From contig NZ_FTOH01000009.1 of NCBI RefSeq assembly GCF_900156675.1, positions 62,001 through 126,000 of the forward strand: 64,000 bases of DNA, read 5' to 3'. This DNA is from Thalassolituus maritimus (GTDB lineage Bacteria; Pseudomonadota; Gammaproteobacteria; Pseudomonadales; Oceanobacteraceae). The position numbers and the translations under genes are program-made. Position 1 is the stretch's first letter. Each line of letters opens with the position of its first letter. The notes under the pieces are model-generated. The model worked only from the letters and a program-made list of their open reading frames with translations. It was not told where the DNA came from and made no database searches. Of the stretch, positions 8,718 through 18,251 are shown one piece after another.

Positions 8718-9290
8718 ATGAACGGCTCTGCAAAAAACTGTTTGTTAATACTATTGACGATATGTTCTGTGGCTATCGCATCTTCTTCTATACTCGCATT
8801 CTTTGTTGTTCCTCATGGTTGGATCAAAGCGTTAGTAATAGTGACGGTAGTTTTTTTGCTGGTTTCTGTCGTTACACCTTTGACGGTTTTAATGGATAAC
8901 CCCTCTGGCCCGACTGCAGATTTTTTCGAAATCAACAAGCCGCTGCCGCTGACGTTTGAAGTAATTACAGATCATATAAGTCGCGTGGCGCTATGGGCTG
9001 TCCTGCTGGTTGCAAGCGGCGGAATCCTTAAACAAGCGTTTCTGGCAGGGATTCTCAACGCTGGTTGGTTTGGTCTGGGAGCCACTGCACTTGTTGTTCT
9101 TTACATCTCCATTCTTGTTCTGAACGGCATCGTTTTCCTTAGGCGGACTGTCACATTGAAAGAAGGCGTAACTACTAAGCAGAGAGCCTTGTTCAGTTTC
9201 GGGTACGGCGTTGTCTTTCTCGGTATCTGTTCGCTATCAACACACTTCGCACTCGCGAGTCTAGAAGGTTACGTAGATTATCTTGGCTAA
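8718..9290 (+). CDS. Unknown four-helix membrane protein
   Basis: A 190-residue protein with about four hydrophobic segments (roughly residues 8-28, 34-56, 86-130 and 155-180) and no recognised domain. The ATG at 8718 is preferred over 8700 because AAAGGTG lies just ahead of it. It is 36 bp downstream of the DUF4268 nuclease and in the same direction, so the two may be co-transcribed. A small membrane protein beside a nuclease in a defence island could be an effector, but nothing in the sequence proves this. Confidence 0.6.
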   Translation: MNGSAKNCLLILLTICSVAIASSSILAFFVVPHGWIKALVIVTVVFLLVSVVTPLTVLMDNPSGPTADFFEINKPLPLTFEVITDHISRVALWAVLLVASGGILKQAFLAGILNAGWFGLGATALVVLYISILVLNGIVFLRRTVTLKEGVTTKQRALFSFGYGVVFLGICSLSTHFALASLEGYVDYLG

Positions 9291-9363
9291 ATGAAACCTA
9301 ACGGCCTTAGCTAAACAGTTGAGCCAACAGCGCCAATTACCACTTACCCTGTGAGAACAGTCT

Positions 9364-9371
9364 GGTACGAT
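9364..9371 (+). promoter_or_regulatory. Possible extended -10 promoter for the CARF-sigma-54 regulator
   Basis: TGGTACGAT fits an extended -10 element (TGnTAnnnT) about 90 bp before the chosen ATG at 9463. The -35 region is poor. If real, transcription begins near 9378, which excludes the upstream in-frame ATG at 9370 as the start. Confidence 0.35.
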
Positions 9372-9462
9372 GCGGTATGCCAAAGCAGTAAGGACACGGA
9401 ATGCCAACCCCAAACATGCAAGAGAAAGCCTGTCAGCAACAGAGCCAACGCAGGCTGATACA

Positions 9463-10974
9463 ATGAATAAGCACATACTCATCAGTTGGATAGGCGCCAA
9501 CGACCTGAAAGCCGTTGAAAATGTGCAGAGTGAGGTTTCTAGCGAATCTCTAGGCCCTCTGGCATCCACTCTGTCCGAACGCGTCTTCGACTCGGTCGAA
9601 CTCATCTATAACTACCCGAAGAAGCGCGTCGCACCCTACATCAAATGGCTGAAAGCCCGCTGCAAGGCCCCGATTACAGCCACGCATGTGACCCTGACCT
9701 CACCGACCAACTTCGGCGAAATCTACGAGCAGGTCAATTCGCGCCTGGACGAACTGACTGCACACAAAACCGAGCTTTCGGTCCTGCTCAGCCCGGGCAC
9801 CCCAGCCATGCAGGCGGTGTGGATTCTGCTGGGTAAAACCCGCTATCCGTGTGCGTTTATTCAATCGTCAAAAGAGCAGGGCGTTCAGGATGTCGATATC
9901 CCATTTCAGCTGGCGGCTGAATATATCCCGGCTGCGAAGCAACTCAATGCAAAACGCATTAACAAGCTGGCTGATACCAGTGCTCCGCTCAATGCTGCAT
10001 TCGATAACATCGTTACCAAAAACCCGAAAATGCTGAAGCTCAAGCAGCAGGCCCAGATCCTTGCAGAGCGCGAAGTGCCAGTGCTGATCTATGGCGAATC
10101 CGGTACCGGCAAAGAGCTGTTCTCCCGTGCGATTCACAATGCAAGTAAGCGCGCGAAGAAGCCTTTCATCCCGATCAACTGCGGGGCGATTCCGGCAGAT
10201 CTCGTTGATTCGGTTCTGTTTGGCCATAAAAAGGGCGCGTTTACCGGCGCTACAGCAGATAAACCGGGCGTATTTGAACAAGCCAATGGAGGCACACTGT
10301 TTCTCGATGAGTTCGGCGAGCTCGAACCACAAGTTCAGGTGCGCTTGCTGCGCGTGTTACAAGACGGCACATTCACACCGATAGGTGGCACCAATGAACA
10401 GAAGGTCAACGTCCGCCTGGTTACAGCAACACACCGAAACCTGATGGAAAAAGTTGCCGAAGGCAGCTTCCGCGAGGACCTCTTCTATCGTATTGCTGTA
10501 GGTGTATTGCATCTGCCCCCAATTCGCGAGCGGGAAGGTGACCTCACACTGCTGGCAAAGCAGCTACTGGCTAATTTGGCAGAAGAAGATGAAAGCCTGA
10601 AGGATAAGAAAATTTCTCCTGATGCATTAAATATTATCCTTGCACATGCTTGGCGGGGGAACGTCCGAGAGCTTCAATCGACGCTGTTGCGTGCGGCGCT
10701 GTGGTGTCAGGGTGATGAGATAACCGCCGCAGACTTGCGCCAGGCGCTGTTTCAGATGCCGGAAAACGGTTCGGGTCGTGAAGGGGTATTGAGTCACGAT
10801 GTGTCTCAAGGCATTGATTTAGATGAATTAATTGGTGATCTTACGCGTCATTATGTGCCTATGGCATTCGACGCGGCGAAAGGTGTGAAGAAGGAAGCGG
10901 CGAGGCTTCTGGGCTTGGAAAATCATCAGACTCTGGATAACCGGATGACAAAGTACGGCATTACCAAACCGTAA
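9463..10974 (+). CDS. RtcR-like sigma-54 activator with N-terminal CARF domain
   Basis: A 503-residue bacterial enhancer-binding protein. Residues 1-190 form a CARF-like Rossmann domain. It starts [11 protein letters not shown], carries the ligand-loop signature [11 protein letters not shown] (about residue 108) and continues with CAFIQSS, closely paralleling E. coli RtcR. The AAA+ module follows, with Walker A GESGTGKE (about 211), the sigma-54 contact loop GAFTGA (about 259), Walker B LFLDEFGE (about 280) and a REDLFYRI sensor. A Fis-like C-terminal helix-turn-helix ends the protein. All key residues are intact. RtcR responds to RNA ends or cyclic nucleotides through CARF (established), but no rtcA/rtcB lies here. 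Instead it directly precedes a -24/-12 promoter and type I RM genes. I chose the ATG at 9463, where homology begins. Confidence 0.9.
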   Translation: MNKHILISWIGANDLKAVENVQSEVSSESLGPLASTLSERVFDSVELIYNYPKKRVAPYIKWLKARCKAPITATHVTLTSPTNFGEIYEQVNSRLDELTAHKTELSVLLSPGTPAMQAVWILLGKTRYPCAFIQSSKEQGVQDVDIPFQLAAEYIPAAKQLNAKRINKLADTSAPLNAAFDNIVTKNPKMLKLKQQAQILAEREVPVLIYGESGTGKELFSRAIHNASKRAKKPFIPINCGAIPADLVDSVLFGHKKGAFTGATADKPGVFEQANGGTLFLDEFGELEPQVQVRLLRVLQDGTFTPIGGTNEQKVNVRLVTATHRNLMEKVAEGSFREDLFYRIAVGVLHLPPIREREGDLTLLAKQLLANLAEEDESLKDKKISPDALNIILAHAWRGNVRELQSTLLRAALWCQGDEITAADLRQALFQMPENGSGREGVLSHDVSQGIDLDELIGDLTRHYVPMAFDAAKGVKKEAARLLGLENHQTLDNRMTKYGITKP

Positions 10975-10982
10975 ACACAGAA

Positions 10983-10999
10983 TTGGCACGGGCTTCGCT
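10983..10999 (+). promoter_or_regulatory. Sigma-54 (-24/-12) promoter of the hsdR operon
   Basis: TTGGCACGGGCTTCGCT has the invariant GG (10985-10986) and GC (10997-10998) with exactly ten bases between, and an optimal TTGGCACG -24 block. It starts 9 bp after the stop codon of the sigma-54 activator. The predicted start of transcription near 11010 makes the ATG at 11029 the better hsdR start. Confidence 0.8.
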
Positions 11000-11028
11000 A
11001 TAAGCCATACATGGATAGAATTACTTAC

Positions 11029-14000
11029 ATGAAATCAGTGAACTTCGAATTTCTGCGCCCCGGCAACGACGTCCTTGCGAATCTGGCGGGCCTGGCTGAA
11101 GCCGTACTCCATATCGACGCAGGAAGCTGCCTTACGCGTCTGCGTAGCTTTGCAGAAGAGCTGACCAAAGCCATTTACAAAGAAGAGCTGTTGCCACGTA
11201 TGCCGCAATCCAGCTTCTTTGATCTGGTCAAAAATCCCGTGTTCGAAGACTGCGTCAGCCGGTCGCTGATACATCAGATCAACTTTCTGCGCATACAGGG
11301 CAACGAAACTGCCCATGGTGGCGAAGGCGATCTACGCAACGCCGAAATGGCCCTGCAAACAGCGCATCAGCTCGCGACCTACATGGCAGTTAAATACTAC
11401 GGCCTGAAGAAAGACGACATCCCGCCTTTGGCCGACGTACAAGACCCGACCATCGAGCTGGCTCGGTTGCAGAAATCCGTCTCAAGCTACGAAAAAGAAC
11501 TACAGAAGCAACAGTCCGAGCTCGAAAGCGTCATGGAGCAGCTCGAACGCGAGCGTGCCCGCAAGCTCGAAAATCTCGATCCTCCCGCAAAACCAGACCA
11601 GCAAAAGCGCCAGCAGCAGAGCCAGCAGGTTGCCGACAGCCTGTCATGGAACGAAGCAAAAACACGCAAGCAACTGATCGACGCCATGCTCACCCAGGCA
11701 GGTTGGGACGTCACAGATACTGACAAGGTCAGCGAAGAACTCGAAGTCAGCTTTCCCAACAACCCGAGCGGCAAAGGCTACGTCGATTACGTGCTGTGGG
11801 GCGATAACGGTCACCCGCTGGCCGTTGTCGAAGCCAAAAAATCAGGCAATACCAACCTTCAGGCAGGGCGTGAACAGGCTCGCCTTTACGCCGACGCAAT
11901 GGAAGGCATGGGCTTTCAGCGCCCGGTAATTTTCTACACCAACGGCTACGAAACCTTTATCTGGGACGATCATCAATACAACACTTACCGTCCGGTGTAT
12001 GGCTTCTACAGCAAAGACAGCCTCGAGTATCTGATTTATCAGCGTCACTACCGCGCAGCCGAACTCGAAAAATTCAATCCAGATTTGAACATCGCCGACC
12101 GCCCATACCAGATTGAAGCGATCAAAACCGTCGCCGCGCACTTTCAGACACAGCGTCGCAAAGCCCTGATCATTCAGGCCACAGGCACCGGCAAAACCCG
12201 CGTTGCCATCGCCCTGGCAGAACTGCTGCTGCGCACCGGCTGGGCAAAGCGGGCGCTGTTTCTATGCGATCGCAAAGAACTGCGGGTACAGGCCGACGAC
12301 GCCTTTAAACAGAACCTGCCGTCAGAACCACGCTGCGTGATTGGCGAAACCAACGCAATTGACCAGAGCGCACGTATCTACATCGCCACCTATCCGGGCA
12401 TGATGAACCGCTTCGCTCAGCTTGATGTCGGCTTCTTCGACCTTATCATTGCCGACGAATCACACCGCAGTATCTACAACAAATACCGCGACCTGTTTGA
12501 CTACTTCGATGCCTTGCAAGTGGGCCTGACCGCAACGCCAGTAAAATTCATCAGCCGCAACACCTTCGACATGTTTGGCTGCGACACCACCGACCCGACC
12601 TTCGAATTCGGCCTGGATGCCGCCATCAACAACGAACCGCCATACCTGGTGCCTTACGTCGTAAAAGACCTGACCACCGACTTCCTGCGTAACGGCATGC
12701 ACTACAGCGACATGACCGACGAACAGAAGCGCCAGCTCGAACAGGATCTCGGCGAAGAAGAAGCCCAGAAAACCACCATCGCGGGTAAAGACATCGGTCG
12801 TAAAATCTTCAGTGAAGACACCGACCGCATCATTCTCGAAAACCTCATTAACAAGGGTATCAAAGACGAAACCGGCTCACTCGTGGGCAAAACAATCGTC
12901 TTCGCCCAGCGCCAGGACCACGCAGAACACCTCGAAAAACTCTTCTGCAAGCTGTACCCGCAATACGGCACTAAGGTGTGCAAAGTTATTCACAACGCGA
13001 TACCGCACGTCGACAGTCTGATTAAAGAATTCAAAAAGCCCGACAACGACTTCCGCATCGCCATCTCAGTCGACATGCTCGACACCGGTATCGACGTGCC
13101 CGAAGTGGTCAACCTCGTGTTCGCTAAACCCGTGCGTAGCTGGGTGAAGTTCTGGCAGATGATCGGGCGGGGCACGCGTCTGCGCCCGAATCTGTTTGGC
13201 CCAGGAAAAGACAAAACCGAATTCCAGATATTCGACCACTACGGCAACTTCGACTTCTTCGAACAGGAATACAAAGAGCCCGAAGACACCGGCAGCAAAT
13301 CTCTGCTGCAAACCACCTTCGAAGCTCGTATTGAACTCGCGCAGGCCGCACTCAAACAAAACCACGCAGCGGCGTTTGATACGGCCATCGAATTACTCCG
13401 CGCCGACATCAACGACCTGCCGGATACCAGCATCGCGGTTAAGCGCGAACTGCGCATCGTGCATCAGCTACAGCAGACTGAACTGCTGAAAGCCTTCGAT
13501 GCGAAAACACAACATGCGCTGACCAACACAATCGCGCCATTGATGTCAGCCCGTGTACTGCGCGATAAGCACGCCACCCAGCTCGACAAACTCATGGCAA
13601 CGATAGAGCGCTGCATGGTTGAAAAAGCCAGCTGCTTCGAAGATGGCCGCGATCAGCTACTCCAAGAAATTGACCGCCTGGCCGTCAATATTCAGGCTGT
13701 AAGACAGAAAGACGCCATCATCGCTGACGTCCGCAGCGCCGACTTCTGGCAAAAACCTGCAATAGAACGGCTTGAAAAAGCCCGCACCGAACTGCGCGGT
13801 ATCATGAAATACCGCCACACCGATGGAGGCGGGCTGTTTGCCATGCCCACCACAGGCACAAGTGACAGTAACGTTAAAGAAAATGATCGAGAAGTTAAAA
13901 TCGCCGGTGCCAACGAAGCCATGCTCTATCGCCGCCGGCTTAAAGACATCCTCGACCACATGATCGACGCCAATCCGACTTTGCAGAAAATACGCAAAGG

Positions 14001-14424
14001 CGAGCCGATTGCAGAGCCAGAACTGAAAACCCTGACATCAACCATACTCACCAGCCATCCGGGTGTGAGCCTTGATACGCTCAATCAGTTCTACGGGCGC
14101 ACGGCCGATCAGCTGCATATCACCGTGCGCGAAATCATCGGCCTTGACCCCAAAGCCATCGAAGAACACTTCAAAGGCTTCTTGCATGCGCACCCAACAC
14201 TCACCGCTCAGCAAGTGCGGTTTATGAACCTGCTGAAAAACTACATCGCCCAGAATGGTACGATTCTGGTCGAAAAACTCTACGATGCGCCATTTACCAC
14301 CGTATCGCACCGGGGCATCGACGGAGTCTTTACCCAGGACGACGTAGGTGAGTTAATCGCGGTGTTGAAACCCTATATCAAGCAAGAGCCGGCCAACGCA
14401 GGCTCAGATACAACCGAATATTAA
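11029..14424 (+). CDS. hsdR: Type I restriction endonuclease subunit R (HsdR, EcoEI-like)
   Basis: Translocase and nuclease subunit of a type I RM enzyme, 1131 residues from the ATG at 11029. An upstream ATG at 11011 would lie at the predicted transcription start. The N-terminal DUF4145 domain (about residues 1-120) ends with RIQGNETAHGG. A coiled coil spans about 145-200. The HSDR_N nuclease (about 210-330) has GYVDYVLW, the VVEAKKS ExK pair and a QARLYAD helix. The SF2 motor has Walker A ATGTGKTR (about 384) and the DEAH-type box ADESH (about 474), plus GLTATP and QMIGRGTR. The C-terminus matches EcoEI-type R subunits. Catalytic residues are intact. The gene overuses C-ending codons compared with genes further right, suggesting a separate origin. 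It is followed by hsdM after 15 bp. Confidence 0.93.
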   Translation: MKSVNFEFLRPGNDVLANLAGLAEAVLHIDAGSCLTRLRSFAEELTKAIYKEELLPRMPQSSFFDLVKNPVFEDCVSRSLIHQINFLRIQGNETAHGGEGDLRNAEMALQTAHQLATYMAVKYYGLKKDDIPPLADVQDPTIELARLQKSVSSYEKELQKQQSELESVMEQLERERARKLENLDPPAKPDQQKRQQQSQQVADSLSWNEAKTRKQLIDAMLTQAGWDVTDTDKVSEELEVSFPNNPSGKGYVDYVLWGDNGHPLAVVEAKKSGNTNLQAGREQARLYADAMEGMGFQRPVIFYTNGYETFIWDDHQYNTYRPVYGFYSKDSLEYLIYQRHYRAAELEKFNPDLNIADRPYQIEAIKTVAAHFQTQRRKALIIQATGTGKTRVAIALAELLLRTGWAKRALFLCDRKELRVQADDAFKQNLPSEPRCVIGETNAIDQSARIYIATYPGMMNRFAQLDVGFFDLIIADESHRSIYNKYRDLFDYFDALQVGLTATPVKFISRNTFDMFGCDTTDPTFEFGLDAAINNEPPYLVPYVVKDLTTDFLRNGMHYSDMTDEQKRQLEQDLGEEEAQKTTIAGKDIGRKIFSEDTDRIILENLINKGIKDETGSLVGKTIVFAQRQDHAEHLEKLFCKLYPQYGTKVCKVIHNAIPHVDSLIKEFKKPDNDFRIAISVDMLDTGIDVPEVVNLVFAKPVRSWVKFWQMIGRGTRLRPNLFGPGKDKTEFQIFDHYGNFDFFEQEYKEPEDTGSKSLLQTTFEARIELAQAALKQNHAAAFDTAIELLRADINDLPDTSIAVKRELRIVHQLQQTELLKAFDAKTQHALTNTIAPLMSARVLRDKHATQLDKLMATIERCMVEKASCFEDGRDQLLQEIDRLAVNIQAVRQKDAIIADVRSADFWQKPAIERLEKARTELRGIMKYRHTDGGGLFAMPTTGTSDSNVKENDREVKIAGANEAMLYRRRLKDILDHMIDANPTLQKIRKGEPIAEPELKTLTSTILTSHPGVSLDTLNQFYGRTADQLHITVREIIGLDPKAIEEHFKGFLHAHPTLTAQQVRFMNLLKNYIAQNGTILVEKLYDAPFTTVSHRGIDGVFTQDDVGELIAVLKPYIKQEPANAGSDTTEY

Positions 14425-14439
14425 TAAGCGAGCCATTGA

Positions 14440-16053
14440 ATGCTGACTGGCAAAATCCGAAGCGACATCGACCGACTCTGGGAAAAATTCTGGACCGGTG
14501 GTATCACCAACCCGTTAACCGTGATCGAACAGATCAGCTACCTCATGTTCGCGCGTATGCTCGACATGCAGGAAGACACCGCAGAACGGATCGCCAAGCG
14601 CTCAGGCAAAGACTTCGCCCGCCTGTTTCCTGCCACACCCGAAGGGCAACTGCTGCGCTGGAAAAACTTCAAAAACCTCAGCGGCAAAGAACTGCACGCG
14701 CATCTGAAACAAAACGTCTTCCCGTATTTTGCAACGCTCGGTAAAGCCTCCGACGAACAGGACGGCCTTGGCAGTGACGGCAGCGCCATCGAAGCCCTGG
14801 GACATATCGGCGAATACATGCAGGATGCCGATCTCGAAATCAAAAACGAATCCGTACTCGTCAGCGCCATCGAAATGGTCGACGAACTGCCCCTGAGCCA
14901 AAGCGACGTCAAAGGCGATATCTACGAATACCTGCTCAGCAAACTGACCACCGCAGGCATCAACGGCCAGTTCCGTACCCCTCGTCACATCATCGACGCC
15001 ATGATCGAACTGATTGCCCCACAGCCAACCGACCGCATCTGCGACCCGGCGTGTGGCACCGCAGGCTTTCTGGCCCGCGTGATGGAATACCTCAATCGCG
15101 TACACTCAAGCTCAGAAGCCGACGGCGGCCAGTGGCAGGACGAAGACGGCAACACCCACTACAGCGGGGACCTGCTCGAACCCTACCGCGAACACATCAA
15201 CAAAGAGATGTTCTGGGGCTTCGACTTTGACACCACCATGCTGCGCGTCAGCAGCATGAACATGGCACTGCACGGCGTAAACGGCGCGAACATTCTCTAC
15301 CAGGACAGCCTCAGCAAATCTATCAAAGAGAACTTCCCTCAGCAGGAAGAAGACTTCTTCGACGTTATTCTGGCCAACCCGCCTTTTAAAGGTAGTCTCG
15401 ACGAAACCAACACCAACCCCGACGTACTCGGGATGGTGAAAACCAAAAAAACCGAACTCTTATTTGTTGCCCACATACTGCGTGCACTTAAACTCGGTGG
15501 TCGTGCGGCCGTCGTCGTACCCGACGGCGTACTGTTTGGCTCCAGTAAGGCACACAAGCAACTGCGCGCCGAACTGCTCGACAACAACCAGCTCGAAGGC
15601 ATCATCAGCCTGCCATCCGGAGTGTTTAAACCCTACGCTGGCGTCAGTACCGCCATCATCATCTTTACCAAAGGCGGCAAAACCGACAACGTCTGGTTCT
15701 ATGATCTTCAGGCCGATGGCTACTCACTCGACGACAAACGCACGCCGTTAAAAGGCGAGGGCAGCAACGACCTGCCGGACGCCATTGCTCAGTGGAAGAA
15801 ATATATGGCTGGGCGTTTGGCGTCAGATGCCGGACGTCCGACGTCTGACGACTTCAGCGACAAAACCCAAAAAGCCTTCCTCGTCAGCGCCGACGACATC
15901 CGTGCCAACAAATATGACCTCAGTATTAATCGCTATAAAGAAGTCGTATACGAAGAAGAAGAATACGAAGACCCGAAAGTGATTCTTCAGAAACTGAAAA
16001 CGCTGGAGAACGACATTCTGAACGATCTGACTGAGCTGGAGAACATGCTGTGA
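14440..16053 (+). CDS. hsdM: Type I DNA adenine methyltransferase (HsdM)
   Basis: Modification subunit that methylates adenine-N6 in the HsdS-specified site and protects host DNA. The 537-residue protein has an N-terminal helical HsdM_N domain. The AdoMet motif I DPACGTAGF begins at about residue 202 and catalytic motif IV NPPF at about 313. The C-terminal tail is strongly acidic, with an EEEEYED run. Motifs are intact. Its last codons overlap the GTG start of hsdS, which indicates coupled translation of the M and S subunits. Confidence 0.95.
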   Translation: MLTGKIRSDIDRLWEKFWTGGITNPLTVIEQISYLMFARMLDMQEDTAERIAKRSGKDFARLFPATPEGQLLRWKNFKNLSGKELHAHLKQNVFPYFATLGKASDEQDGLGSDGSAIEALGHIGEYMQDADLEIKNESVLVSAIEMVDELPLSQSDVKGDIYEYLLSKLTTAGINGQFRTPRHIIDAMIELIAPQPTDRICDPACGTAGFLARVMEYLNRVHSSSEADGGQWQDEDGNTHYSGDLLEPYREHINKEMFWGFDFDTTMLRVSSMNMALHGVNGANILYQDSLSKSIKENFPQQEEDFFDVILANPPFKGSLDETNTNPDVLGMVKTKKTELLFVAHILRALKLGGRAAVVVPDGVLFGSSKAHKQLRAELLDNNQLEGIISLPSGVFKPYAGVSTAIIIFTKGGKTDNVWFYDLQADGYSLDDKRTPLKGEGSNDLPDAIAQWKKYMAGRLASDAGRPTSDDFSDKTQKAFLVSADDIRANKYDLSINRYKEVVYEEEEYEDPKVILQKLKTLENDILNDLTELENML

Positions 16054-17213
16054 CGTGGCCTATGGTTGCAATAAAAGACGTTGCCAATGTTGTAACCGGA
16101 AAAACTCCTTCAAAGTCGGAAGATGACAATTTTGGTGGAGAAATACCTTTTGTTACGCCTGCTGAGCTTAATGGTATCGCTTACGTCTCATCTAGCCCTC
16201 AAACAATCACGGAAAAGGGAGCATCAAAACTAAAATTGGTTCCCAGAAATTCAGTAATGGTTTGTTGTATTGGGTCACTAGGCAAGCTTGCAATAGCAGG
16301 TCGAGAAGTTGCAACGAATCAGCAGATTAATTCAGTGATCTTTGATGAAAAAAGAGTAGATCCAAAATACGGATACTATGCGCTGTCGACGTTAAAGCCG
16401 GTGATGGAAAAGCTTGCCCCATCAACGACGGTTGCCATTATTAATAAAAGTAACTTTGAAGCCTTGGAAATCCCCCTCCCACCACTGGCCGAACAACAAC
16501 GCATCGCCGCCATCCTCGACAAAGCCGACGCCATCCGCCGCAAACGCCAGCAAGCTATCCAGCTCGCCGACGACTTCCTGCGCGCTGTGTTCCTGGATAT
16601 GTTTGGGGATCCGGTGAGCAATCCGAAGGGGTGGGAGGTTAGGCCGCTGGGGCAAATTTCAACTTTTGAAAATGGTGATCGATCGTCTGCTTATCCAAGC
16701 GGTGACGATCTTGTGTCTGAAGGGGTGTTATTCCTAAGCACGAAGAACATAGTCTCAGACACATTAAGCCTCGAATCCTGTCAGTACATCACTGAAGACA
16801 AATACATGGCTTTGTCTCGGGGTAAGGCCAAAAGGGGCGATCTGATTATCACGCTACGAGGAACGCTAGGGTCTTGTTGTGTTTTTGACTGTTGGCATGA
16901 AAAAGCCTTTATTAATGCTCAGATGATGATAATTAGACCTGACTTAGGTGTAGGCAATATATTCCTGCATGATTTACTTGTATCGAAGGCCATAAAGAAT
17001 CGTCTGCAAAGTATTGGGCAAGGCGCAGCAGTACCTCAACTCACTGCAAAGCAATTGAAGGAGCTTCTGCTTCCAATTCCTTCGATTCAGGAACAGAAGA
17101 GGTACGAAAAGATTAGAGATTCCGTTTTAACAAGCATAAAAAAAATGCAGTCAGAATCTGGTGTTGGCTTATTTGAAGCAATCTCTCAAAAAGCCTTCCG
17201 AGGCGAGCTCTGA
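16050..17213 (+). CDS. hsdS: Type I restriction specificity subunit (HsdS)
   Basis: DNA-recognition subunit, 387 residues, with a GTG start overlapping the hsdM stop (GTGA). Two target-recognition domains are visible, at about residues 1-135 and 185-330. They are separated by the conserved helical spacer LPPLAEQQRIAAILDKADAIRRKRQQ-type segment (about 144-180) and closed by a shorter second helical region. The TRDs are more AT-rich than the spacer, as is usual for exchanged specificity modules. The recognised sequence cannot be deduced by eye. It completes an intact RMS set. Confidence 0.93.
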   Translation: MTWPMVAIKDVANVVTGKTPSKSEDDNFGGEIPFVTPAELNGIAYVSSSPQTITEKGASKLKLVPRNSVMVCCIGSLGKLAIAGREVATNQQINSVIFDEKRVDPKYGYYALSTLKPVMEKLAPSTTVAIINKSNFEALEIPLPPLAEQQRIAAILDKADAIRRKRQQAIQLADDFLRAVFLDMFGDPVSNPKGWEVRPLGQISTFENGDRSSAYPSGDDLVSEGVLFLSTKNIVSDTLSLESCQYITEDKYMALSRGKAKRGDLIITLRGTLGSCCVFDCWHEKAFINAQMMIIRPDLGVGNIFLHDLLVSKAIKNRLQSIGQGAAVPQLTAKQLKELLLPIPSIQEQKRYEKIRDSVLTSIKKMQSESGVGLFEAISQKAFRGEL

Positions 17214-17256
17214 CCGCCAATCGCTACTCGCCCAACTCACGTAAAAGGAATCACGT

Positions 17257-18135
17257 ATGACAATCAAGCGCGCCGGAGACATGCATCAGTTTACGATCAC
17301 GGATCATTATCAACTGATGCACTACCTCGAAACAGAAGGCAGGGAGGGCACCGAGCTGCTGCCCCTGCTGAAAAGCAAACTGGGCAGCGCGCTGCGTAGC
17401 GAAGTGCAGTCGGTGCGCTACCGCGCCCCGCATCTGGTGGCTATGGTTGCCGAAACCATAGAACCGATAGAGCTGGCTCAGGGTGGGCCGGATGCAGTGC
17501 ACCCGGTAAGTATTCGCAGCATAACGCTGGATGATTCAGGCCTGAAAGTACACGGCCACTTTGGTTTTACCGAAGCCCTGATCAACACCTGCACTGAGGT
17601 GGATATCGCCCTGGATTTAGGCTTGATGTGGCTTGCCGATACAGACGCGATCAACCTGCGTAAAGAGCTCGAATCCCTCAAAGCAGAACTCGACAGTGCA
17701 CGCGAAATCAACACACTCCTGATCGACCTCGCAAAAACATTAGCCGAAGAAAAAGGCGAACAGCTACAGGAACAGATCATCGACAAAGCCACCGCCACAA
17801 TGCTGAGTGAATCGGCCGCCTCACAACTCGTCGCCGATACAGACGATGAAGTGGCGGATCTGTTCGGTTCGTCATTAGGCGGCATGCTGCAAGACGATAT
17901 TCATTGCACGGTTTGGGAGCAGGTTAAACAGCTCCATGTCGTTGACCGTTTAGCACTCTGCCTCTGCGAGCCCGATGAAGAACTCGAAACCTGGGTCGCC
18001 AATCAATACGGTGAATTCCCAACGCCAACCTCATGCACCGACATCAAACTCAGCTGCGATACACTCATCGATCAGATGGCTCGTGCGGTTGAGGGGCGGA
18101 TTTATGAAGCGGCAGGAGTCGAAACCGAAGAATAA
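17257..18135 (+). CDS. Unknown protein between hsdS and a small acidic gene
   Basis: A 292-residue protein I do not recognise. The first 130 residues look like a compact alpha/beta domain (HQFTITDHYQLMHYLE and later VHGHFGF). Residues about 135-185 are charged and heptad-like (LRKELESLKAELDSA), suggesting a coiled coil. The tail is acidic. GGAAT just upstream of the ATG is a plausible ribosome-binding site. It lies 43 bp after hsdS on the same strand and is probably in the sigma-54-driven hsd operon. A role as an RM accessory factor is only a guess. Its codon use resembles that of hsdR and hsdM. Confidence 0.7.
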   Translation: MTIKRAGDMHQFTITDHYQLMHYLETEGREGTELLPLLKSKLGSALRSEVQSVRYRAPHLVAMVAETIEPIELAQGGPDAVHPVSIRSITLDDSGLKVHGHFGFTEALINTCTEVDIALDLGLMWLADTDAINLRKELESLKAELDSAREINTLLIDLAKTLAEEKGEQLQEQIIDKATATMLSESAASQLVADTDDEVADLFGSSLGGMLQDDIHCTVWEQVKQLHVVDRLALCLCEPDEELETWVANQYGEFPTPTSCTDIKLSCDTLIDQMARAVEGRIYEAAGVETEE

Positions 18136-18251
18136 GTATGACTAGAGGGAATTCTCAGTCTGAGTAGCTGGATATTTTTGTAACGCTATATAGGCCTTAA
18201 CAGCTAAATTACCATTTGATAGACCTGTATATCTGAAAAGGAGCTTACCAA

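Noticed and set aside
9463-10974. Evidence for a type III CRISPR system because of the CARF domain
   Set aside because: No Cas10, Csm, Cmr or CRISPR array is present; the CARF domain is fused to a sigma-54 AAA+ activator as in RtcR.
11011-11028. The ATG at 11011 as the hsdR start
   Set aside because: It would coincide with the predicted sigma-54 transcription start and lacks a ribosome-binding site; the ATG at 11029 leaves a short leader.
18135-18251. A promoter or small gene in the gap before the 108-residue acidic protein
   Set aside because: No convincing -35/-10 or -24/-12 pair and no open frame of useful length; only the AAAGGAG ribosome-binding site is clear.
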